A DNA stretch of 5,386 nt, from contig JABFXT010000098.1 of NCBI GenBank assembly GCA_013361595.1, positions 1 through 5,386 of the forward strand, written 5' to 3'. Shown here in pieces: positions 1 through 5,386 of the stretch (positions are counted from its first letter, which is position 1; every line of letters starts with the position of its first letter). Both the position numbers and the translations under genes were made by a program. Under the pieces are notes generated by a model that did no database searches, had not been told where the DNA came from, and was given only the letters and a program-made list of their open reading frames with translations. This DNA comes from Nocardia sp. Lineage in GTDB: Bacteria; Actinomycetota; Actinomycetes; Mycobacteriales; Mycobacteriaceae.

Positions 1-2813
1 ATGTCGTCCTGCGTAACCAGTCGCTGTTCAGCGTGCCCGTCGCGGAACTGCCCCCGAGCTGTGAGCTCGGTATCCGCGCCGATATGACCCGAGCAGTCGC
101 CACCCTCACCGGATCCGAAGAGGTGGTGCTGGGTGGTGACTTCCGCCCCCAGATGGTCGGTGTGTTCAGCGATCTCACGGACCCGGCGGGCACCAGTGTG
201 ACCGCGGATATCGACAGCCGGTTCACTTCCAGCCCCACCCCGCTGAAGCGGATCGCCATCTGGTCGGCGGTCGTCGCGACCCTGATCTCGCTGTTCGCGT
301 TGTACCGGCTCGACAGTCTCGACGGTCGCCGCGCCCGCTGGTGGACCTTCCGGCCCGTCGATGTCGTGGTGCTCGGCACGCTGCTGCTCTGGCATTTCAT
401 CGGCGCCACCACCTCCGACGACGGCTACCAGTTCGGGATGGGGCGGACCTCGCAGGCCGCCGGTTACATGGCCAACTACTTCCGCTACTTCGGGGTCCCG
501 GAGAACCCGGTGGGCACCCCGTACTACGACCTCATCGGCCGGATGGCCGATCTCAGCACCGCCAGCCCGTGGGTACGGCTGCCGAGCCTGCTGGCCGGAA
601 TGCTGGCCTGGCTGGTGATCAGCCGTGAGGTGGTGCCCCGGTTCGGGGCCGCGCTGCATCGCAACCGGTTCGTCCCATGGACCGGTGCGCTGGTGTTCCT
701 CGCGGTCTGGCTGCCTTACAACAACGGGCTGCGACCCGAACCCATGGTCGCGCTGGGCGTACTGCTCACCTGGTGCTCGGTCGAGCGCGGTATCGCCACC
801 CGGCGCCTGCTGCCGTTCGCGGTCGCCCTCCTGATCGCCGCCTTCAGCTGTACCGCGGGCCCGCACGGCGTCATCTGTGTGGCCGCGCTGCTGGCCGGAC
901 TCCGGCCGCTGATCAAGATCCTCGCTGCCCGCGCCCCCCGGGCGGGCTGGCTGCCCCAGCTGCTGCCGCTGTTCGCCGCGGGTGTGCTGGTACTGGTGGT
1001 GGCCTTCGCCGACCAGCCGTTCAGCGCCATGCTGGAGATGCAGCGTGTCCACGAACTGGCCGGACCGAACGTCCTCTGGTTCGACGAATACCTGCGCTAC
1101 CAGTACCTGTTCATGGGCACGGTGGACGGTTCGGTCGCCCGCCGGTTCGGGATCTTCGTGATGATCGCCGGGCTGGCCGTCTGCCTGCTGACGCTGCTGC
1201 GCAAGGGCGGCCGGATCCCGACAGCCGCCGTGGGGCCGTCGCGCCGCATCCTGGGCGTCACCGTCGGCGCGATGGCACTGATGATGACCACCCCCACGAA
1301 ATGGACCCACCACCTCGGTGTCTTCGCCGGCCTCGCCGGAGCCGTGGCGGTCCTGACCGCGGTGGCCATCGGGCCGCGGGTCATGCGCGCGCCACGCAAC
1401 CGGGCACTGTTCGGCGCGGCGGTGGCATTCCTGCTGGCCCTCGTGTTCGCCGGACCCAACGGCTGGTGGTACGTCTCCTCCTACAGCGTCCCGTGGTGGG
1501 ACAAACAACCGTCGGTGGCCGGGATCGCCTTCAACAAGGTCTTCCTGCTGGGCGCGGTCGCGCTGCTGGCGCTGGCGGCATGGTGGCATGTGCGGGCGCC
1601 CGACGACGGGCATCACCGGATCTCGCGCTGGGGCTGGCGGGTCGCGAAGGTTCCGACGCTGACGGTGGCGGCCGCCTTCATGGTGCTCTTCGAAGTCGCG
1701 TCGTTCGCGAAAGGCGCTGTCACCCAGTATCCGGCGTTCTCGCTGGCGAGCTCCAATCTGAACGTTCTCGCCGGCAATACCTGCGGCCTGGCCCCGCACA
1801 TCCTGGTCGAGACCGATCCGAATCGCGGACTGCTCGCACCGCGCTCCGGTGATCCCGCTTCGGCATTGGCCGGCACGGGAACCGGTTTCAGCCCCACCGG
1901 TGTCGCGGCCGATCTCAGCGCCGACGCCGAGGAAGGCGCCGACGCCGCCATCGCCGATTCGGTGGGCGAGGCGACGGCCGGTACCGGGGTGGCCACCGAA
2001 ACCGACAGTCCCGCACTGCCGTTCGGGCTGGACCCCGGAACACCGGTACAGGGCAGCGATCACGCCGACGGACCGGCCGAACTGACCTCCGGCTGGTATT
2101 CGCTACCGCCGGTCGCCGACCGCGCGGATATCCTGGCGCTCAGCGCCGCCGGCCGGATCTGGTCGCGCGACGCCGACGGCGTGGTCACCCACGGACAGTC
2201 GCTGGAACTCGAATTCGGTTCCACCACCGCGCCCGGTGGTTCGGCCGCCGAACCGGTGCCGCTGCGCCGGGTCAACCCGATCGATATCGGTCCGGCTCCC
2301 TCATGGCGCAACCTGCGAGTTCCGCTGGCGCCCTACGCCGATGCCGACACCGTGCGGATCGTCGCCGCCGACCGCGACCGCGATCCGCGCCAGTGGCTCG
2401 CCTTCACCCCGCCGCGGATTCCGCAGACCCAGGACCTGAACACGGTCGTCGGCTCGACCGATCCGGTACTGCTGGACTGGGCGGTGGGTCTGCAGTTCCC
2501 CTGCCAGCGGCCCTTCGATCACCGCGTCGGAATCGCCGAGACGCCGAAGTACCGGATCCTGCCGGACCGGGTCGGCGCGCACGACACCAACCTGTGGCAG
2601 AACCACGACGGCGGCGGCCCGCTCGGCTGGACGGGCCTGCTGCTCCACGCCCGCACCCTGCCGACCTACCTGGACCAGGACTGGGACCGCGACTGGGGAC
2701 AACTCCAGCAATACCTCCCCATCGACCCCGAAGCGGTACCGGCCCGCCCGCGGATCACCCAGGAGGACCATCCGGGAACCTGGTCGCCCGGCCCGATCAA
2801 CGTCGCCTGGTGA
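1..2813 (+). CDS. embA: EmbA-like arabinosyltransferase, 5' partial (N-terminus outside window)
   Basis: Membrane GT-C arabinosyltransferase that adds arabinofuranose from decaprenylphosphoryl-arabinose to cell-wall arabinan on the outer face of the membrane. The frame is open from the left edge (first full codon at 3) to TGA at 2811, giving 936 visible residues. Family members have about 1,070-1,100, so TM1 and part of the N-terminal domain are missing. The GTG at 33 is internal. Seen, numbering from the codon at 3: end of the N-terminal carbohydrate-binding-like domain (1-75); TM helix 81-103; the SDDGY loop with Asp139-Asp140, matching catalytic Asp299 of EmbB; many further TM helices to about 568; the conserved TPTKW at 430-434; then the extracellular C-terminal domain with Cys594 and Cys834, a likely disulfide. 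The motifs [25 protein letters not shown] and NLWQ favour EmbA over EmbB or EmbC, recalled from the M. tuberculosis proteins. Family is near certain; the A paralog about 70%. A ctpE-like gene follows after 34 bases, where M. tuberculosis has embB. Confidence 0.93.
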   Translation, partial: VVLRNQSLFSVPVAELPPSCELGIRADMTRAVATLTGSEEVVLGGDFRPQMVGVFSDLTDPAGTSVTADIDSRFTSSPTPLKRIAIWSAVVATLISLFALYRLDSLDGRRARWWTFRPVDVVVLGTLLLWHFIGATTSDDGYQFGMGRTSQAAGYMANYFRYFGVPENPVGTPYYDLIGRMADLSTASPWVRLPSLLAGMLAWLVISREVVPRFGAALHRNRFVPWTGALVFLAVWLPYNNGLRPEPMVALGVLLTWCSVERGIATRRLLPFAVALLIAAFSCTAGPHGVICVAALLAGLRPLIKILAARAPRAGWLPQLLPLFAAGVLVLVVAFADQPFSAMLEMQRVHELAGPNVLWFDEYLRYQYLFMGTVDGSVARRFGIFVMIAGLAVCLLTLLRKGGRIPTAAVGPSRRILGVTVGAMALMMTTPTKWTHHLGVFAGLAGAVAVLTAVAIGPRVMRAPRNRALFGAAVAFLLALVFAGPNGWWYVSSYSVPWWDKQPSVAGIAFNKVFLLGAVALLALAAWWHVRAPDDGHHRISRWGWRVAKVPTLTVAAAFMVLFEVASFAKGAVTQYPAFSLASSNLNVLAGNTCGLAPHILVETDPNRGLLAPRSGDPASALAGTGTGFSPTGVAADLSADAEEGADAAIADSVGEATAGTGVATETDSPALPFGLDPGTPVQGSDHADGPAELTSGWYSLPPVADRADILALSAAGRIWSRDADGVVTHGQSLELEFGSTTAPGGSAAEPVPLRRVNPIDIGPAPSWRNLRVPLAPYADADTVRIVAADRDRDPRQWLAFTPPRIPQTQDLNTVVGSTDPVLLDWAVGLQFPCQRPFDHRVGIAETPKYRILPDRVGAHDTNLWQNHDGGGPLGWTGLLLHARTLPTYLDQDWDRDWGQLQQYLPIDPEAVPARPRITQEDHPGTWSPGPINVAW

Positions 2814-2834
2814 GCCGCGCCCCGCGCCGCTGAC

Positions 2835-2840
2835 TACGCT
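2835..2840 (+). promoter_or_regulatory. Putative -10 hexamer for leaderless transcription of the ctpE-like gene
   Basis: TACGCT fits the actinobacterial TANNNT -10 pattern. It ends seven bases before the ATG at 2848, so transcription would start at or next to the A of the start codon. No GGAGG-like ribosome binding site is present between 2814 and 2847, as expected for a leaderless mRNA. No convincing -35 element is visible, which is common in this group. The site lies inside a 34-base gap after the embA stop, so read-through from embA is also possible. This is inference from spacing and motif only. Confidence 0.5.
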
Positions 2841-2847
2841 GACACCC

Positions 2848-5274
2848 ATGTCGACAACTGTGCAGTCCGTCGGGATGCCGGGTCTCACCGCCGCGGAGGT
2901 TGCGCAGCGCCGGCGCGACGGGCTCACCAACGATGTACCGGACCGGGCCAGCCGCTCGGTGCGCGATATCGTCCGGGCGAACGTGTTCACCCGGATCAAC
3001 GCCATCCTGGGTGTGCTGTTCGTCCTGGTGATGGCCACCGGGTCGGTGATCGACGGAATGTTCGGCCTGCTGATCGTGGCCAACAGCGCGGTCGGCATCA
3101 TCCAGGAGACCCGCGCCAAACGCACCCTCGACCGGCTCGCGATCGTCGGCCAGGCCAAACCGACCGTGCGCCGGGACGGCCGGGCCGAACAGATCCCGCC
3201 CAATGAAGTGGTCCTCGACGATCTGATCGAACTCGGCCCGGGCGACCAGATCGTGGTCGACGGCGAGGTGGTGGAAGCCGAACTGCTCGAGGTCGACGAA
3301 TCACTGCTCACCGGCGAATCCGACGATGTCGCCAAAGAATCCGGCGCGCAAGTACTCTCGGGCAGCTATGTGGTGTCCGGGTCGGGTGCCTACCGGGCGA
3401 CCAAGGTCGGCAAGGACGCCTACGCCGCGAAACTGGCCGAGGAAGCCAGCAAGTTCACCCTGGTGAAATCCGAACTGCGCAACGGTATCGACACCATCCT
3501 CAAGGTCATCACCTATCTGCTGATCCCGGCCGGCGCGCTGAGTATCTACAACCAGCTGGTGTCGAGCGGGGAATCCTGGCGGCCCGCCGTGACGGGTATG
3601 GTGGCCGCCCTGGTGCCCATGGTGCCGGAGGGCCTGGTTCTGATGACCTCCATCGCGTTCGCCGTCGGTGTGGTGCGATTGGGACAGCGCCAGTGCCTGG
3701 TCCAGGAACTGCCCGCCATCGAGGGCCTGGCCCGAGTGGATGTGGTGTGCGCGGACAAAACCGGCACGCTCACCGAGAACGGTATGCGCCTGGCCGAACT
3801 CCGGATGATCGAAACCGGCTCCGGCGCCGAGGAACGCGCCCGGCAGGCCCTGGCCGCCATGGCCGCCGACGATCCCCGGCCCAACGCCAGCGTCGCGGCC
3901 ATCGCCGAAGCACTCCCCGACACACCCGGCTGGAAGTACACGGCGGTCGCGCCGTTCTCCTCGGCCAAGAAGTGGAGCGGATTCTCCTACGGCGAGCACG
4001 GCGACTGGCTGCTGGGCGCACCCGATGTCCTGCTCGACAGCGGCTCGGCCGATGCCCGCGCCGCCGAAGAACTCGGCGCGACAGGCCTGCGGGTGCTGCT
4101 GCTCGCCCGCGGTGACCGGGCCGTGGACGCCACCGGCGCGCCCGGCACCCTCACCCCCGTCGCACTCGTGGTGCTCGAACAGAAGGTCCGCCCGGACGCC
4201 CGCGACACCCTGGACTACTTCGCGAGCCAGGACGTGGCGATCAAGGTGATCTCCGGCGACAACGCGGTCTCGGTGGGCGCGGTCGCCTCCTCGCTGGACC
4301 TGCCCGGCGGCGAACACGCCGTCGACGCGCGCACCCTGCCCGCGGACCGTACCGAACTCGCCGGGGTGCTGGAGGAGCAGACCACCTTCGGGCGGGTCCG
4401 CCCCGATCAGAAGCGCGCCATGGTCGGCGCGCTGCAGTCGCGCGGCCACACCGTGGCCATGACCGGAGACGGCGTCAACGATGTACTCGCCCTCAAAGAC
4501 GCCGATATCGGTGTCGCCATGGGCGCGGGTAGCCCGGCCACCCGCGCGGTCGCCCAGATCGTGCTGCTGGACAACAAATTCGCCACCCTGCCGTACGTGG
4601 TGGGTGAGGGCCGCCGGGTGATCGGCAATATCGAGCGGGTCTCCAACCTCTTCCTCACCAAAACCGTCTACTCGGTGCTGCTGGCATTCCTGGTCGGCGC
4701 CGCCGGCGTCGGCTCGCAGATCTTCGGCTACGAACCCATCGGCTACCCGTTCCTGCCGCGGCACGTCACCATCGCGGCCTGGTTCACCATCGGAATCCCG
4801 GCGTTCATCCTCTCGCTCGCCCCGAACAACGAGCGGGCCCGCACCGGGTTCGTCGGCCGGGTGATGCGACTGGCCATCCCCTCCGGCGTGGTCATCGGCA
4901 CCGCGACCTTCATCGCCTACCTCATCGCCTACGCCGGTCCCGAGGCCAGCGAACAGCAGAAGATGCAGGCCGGCACCACCGCGCTCATCACCCTGATCAT
5001 GATCGCGGTCTGGGTACTGGCGATCGTCGCCCGGCCCTACACATGGTGGAAAGTCGTACTCATCGCGGTCTCGGTACTGGCGTACCTGGTGCTGTTCACG
5101 GTGCCGTTCACCCGGGAATTCTTCGCACTGGACCCGTCGAACATCCGCCTGACCACGGCCGCGTTCATCTGCGGTGCGGTAGGCATCGTGCTGGTCGAAA
5201 TCGCCTGGTGGGCGAACGCGACACTGCGCGGGGAGTCGCACAAACTGATCCCCGCGGCGCCCGGGGAGTCGTGA
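2848..5274 (+). CDS. ctpE: CtpE-type cation-translocating P-type ATPase (probable calcium importer)
   Basis: Complete 808-residue membrane pump that couples ATP hydrolysis, through a phospho-aspartate, to cation transport. M. tuberculosis CtpE has about 797 residues and very similar sequence as I recall it. Mycobacterial CtpE is reported to import calcium and support cell-surface integrity. Seen in order: M1 and M2 (about 46-87); actuator domain with TGES at 155-158; M3 (216-236); M4 with VPEGL at 259-263; phosphorylation motif DKTGT with Asp303; nucleotide-binding domain (about 310-445) with FSSAKKWSG at 370-378 and LGAPD at 389-393 in place of the usual KGA; hinge TGDGVND at 539-545; then M5-M10 (about 598-788). 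No N-terminal heavy-metal-binding domain is present, against a P1B metal pump. The ATG at 2848 is chosen because its N-terminus aligns with CtpE and a -10 hexamer precedes it at leaderless spacing. It lies 34 bases after embA on the same strand. Family is very likely; the ion is inferred from the mycobacterial homolog. Confidence 0.93.
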   Translation: MSTTVQSVGMPGLTAAEVAQRRRDGLTNDVPDRASRSVRDIVRANVFTRINAILGVLFVLVMATGSVIDGMFGLLIVANSAVGIIQETRAKRTLDRLAIVGQAKPTVRRDGRAEQIPPNEVVLDDLIELGPGDQIVVDGEVVEAELLEVDESLLTGESDDVAKESGAQVLSGSYVVSGSGAYRATKVGKDAYAAKLAEEASKFTLVKSELRNGIDTILKVITYLLIPAGALSIYNQLVSSGESWRPAVTGMVAALVPMVPEGLVLMTSIAFAVGVVRLGQRQCLVQELPAIEGLARVDVVCADKTGTLTENGMRLAELRMIETGSGAEERARQALAAMAADDPRPNASVAAIAEALPDTPGWKYTAVAPFSSAKKWSGFSYGEHGDWLLGAPDVLLDSGSADARAAEELGATGLRVLLLARGDRAVDATGAPGTLTPVALVVLEQKVRPDARDTLDYFASQDVAIKVISGDNAVSVGAVASSLDLPGGEHAVDARTLPADRTELAGVLEEQTTFGRVRPDQKRAMVGALQSRGHTVAMTGDGVNDVLALKDADIGVAMGAGSPATRAVAQIVLLDNKFATLPYVVGEGRRVIGNIERVSNLFLTKTVYSVLLAFLVGAAGVGSQIFGYEPIGYPFLPRHVTIAAWFTIGIPAFILSLAPNNERARTGFVGRVMRLAIPSGVVIGTATFIAYLIAYAGPEASEQQKMQAGTTALITLIMIAVWVLAIVARPYTWWKVVLIAVSVLAYLVLFTVPFTREFFALDPSNIRLTTAAFICGAVGIVLVEIAWWANATLRGESHKLIPAAPGES

Positions 5275-5335
5275 GTGGGACGCGCCGGTGGGGGCGACCG
5301 TGGTCGACGCGGGCCGGGTGAGCTCGAAAAGGTCT
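5275..5335. other. Intergenic segment after ctpE, no gene or clear terminator
   Basis: This stretch follows the ctpE stop codon and leads into the terminal G/T repeat. It has ordinary high-GC composition. The only local symmetry I found is a short CGACC/GGTCG inverted repeat at 5295-5306 with a two-base centre and no following T-run, so I do not call a terminator. No tRNA-like or riboswitch-like structure was recognised by eye. Confidence 0.55.
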
Positions 5336-5386
5336 ATGGGTGGGGTTGTTTGTGGAGGTGATGGGGTGGGGTTGTTTGTGGAGGTG
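5336..5386. repeat. G/T-rich tandem repeat, two visible copies, cut by the window edge
   Basis: Two adjacent copies of a 25-26-base unit, 5336-5360 and 5361-5386, share an exact 23-base core (5338-5360 and 5364-5386). They differ only by one extra G near the start of the second copy. There is no cytosine on the + strand from 5335 to the end, a sharp change from the preceding sequence. Each unit carries GGG(G)TGGGG followed by TTGTTTGTGGAGGTG. The 26-base period is not a multiple of three, which argues against a coding repeat. The second copy ends exactly at the window edge, so the array may continue. Possible roles are an intergenic minisatellite or a G-quadruplex-forming element. The GGAGG at 5380-5384 could also serve as a ribosome binding site for a gene just outside. 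Confidence 0.85.

Noticed and set aside
33..35. GTG as the start codon of the arabinosyltransferase
   Set aside because: The frame is open upstream to the window edge and the protein would lack the first membrane helix and most of the N-terminal domain. It is an internal valine.
2303..2833. 176-codon plus-strand frame overlapping the end of embA
   Set aside because: It is an Arg/Pro/Ala-rich out-of-frame shadow of the conserved Emb C-terminal domain.
2875..2877. Internal ATG (Met10) as an alternative ctpE start
   Set aside because: It has no better ribosome binding site. The ATG at 2848 has a well-placed -10 hexamer and gives an N-terminus of the length expected for CtpE.
2301..3335. 344-codon minus-strand frame spanning the end of embA and the start of ctpE
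   Set aside because: Composition is Ser/Arg/Val-rich without any motif, and it lies across two well-supported plus-strand genes and their gap.
3301..5241. 646-codon open frame on the minus strand opposite ctpE
   Set aside because: It is the usual antisense shadow of a high-GC gene. The translation is rich in Gly, Asp, His, Gln and Arg with no recognisable domain, while the plus strand has every P-type ATPase motif.
5229..5271. 10-base direct repeat CGGGGAGTCG at the end of ctpE (5229-5238 and 5262-5271)
   Set aside because: Both copies encode GES in frame in the hydrophilic tail. Short matches of this kind are expected in high-GC coding DNA, and nothing suggests an attachment site.
5295..5306. 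Short inverted repeat as a transcription terminator
   Set aside because: The stem is five base pairs with a two-base centre and no T-run follows, so it is within chance for GC-rich DNA.
5336..5386. Start of a coding sequence at ATG 5336, in frame through the repeat
   Set aside because: The frame would have many T- and A-ending codons unlike both neighbouring genes, AAAAGG lies only three bases upstream, and the 26-base period breaks frame. The right flank would be needed to reopen this.
5334..5386. C-terminus of a convergent minus-strand gene ending at TAG (5336-5334)
   Set aside because: Only 16 Pro/His-rich codons are visible with no recognisable sequence, and the repeat nature of the DNA explains the open frame.

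Overview
The window reads as chromosomal DNA from a high-GC actinobacterium that builds a mycolic-acid/arabinogalactan cell wall (order Mycobacteriales). The main reason is the first gene, an Emb-type arabinosyltransferase, a family confined to that group. A strong GC bias at third codon positions and a second gene closely resembling mycobacterial CtpE agree with this. Nocardia is my best guess at genus (Rhodococcus, Gordonia or Mycobacterium are possible), but that is recognition rather than proof.

Layout: (1) positions 1-2813 (+) hold the 3' part of an arabinosyltransferase gene, most like EmbA, whose first roughly 140-160 codons lie before the window. (2) A 34-base gap (2814-2847) contains a TACGCT -10-like hexamer seven bases before the next ATG and no Shine-Dalgarno sequence, suggesting leaderless transcription. 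(3) Positions 2848-5274 (+) hold a complete 808-residue P-type ATPase of the CtpE type. (4) Positions 5275-5386 are non-coding as far as can be seen. They end in a cytosine-free, G/T-rich tandem repeat of 25-26 bases that runs off the window edge.

The two genes are co-oriented and close enough to be co-transcribed, although the ATPase probably also has its own promoter. Both concern the cell envelope. Emb proteins polymerise arabinan outside the membrane from decaprenylphosphoryl-arabinose. CtpE is reported in mycobacteria to import calcium and to affect cell-surface integrity. A functional link here is inference only.

I do not see a previously undescribed multi-gene system. The points most worth a second look are the terminal repeat, the Gln-Phe pair at the ethambutol-associated positions of the Emb active-site loop, the non-SERCA ion-site residues with a membrane lysine in the ATPase, and the emb-ctpE adjacency.
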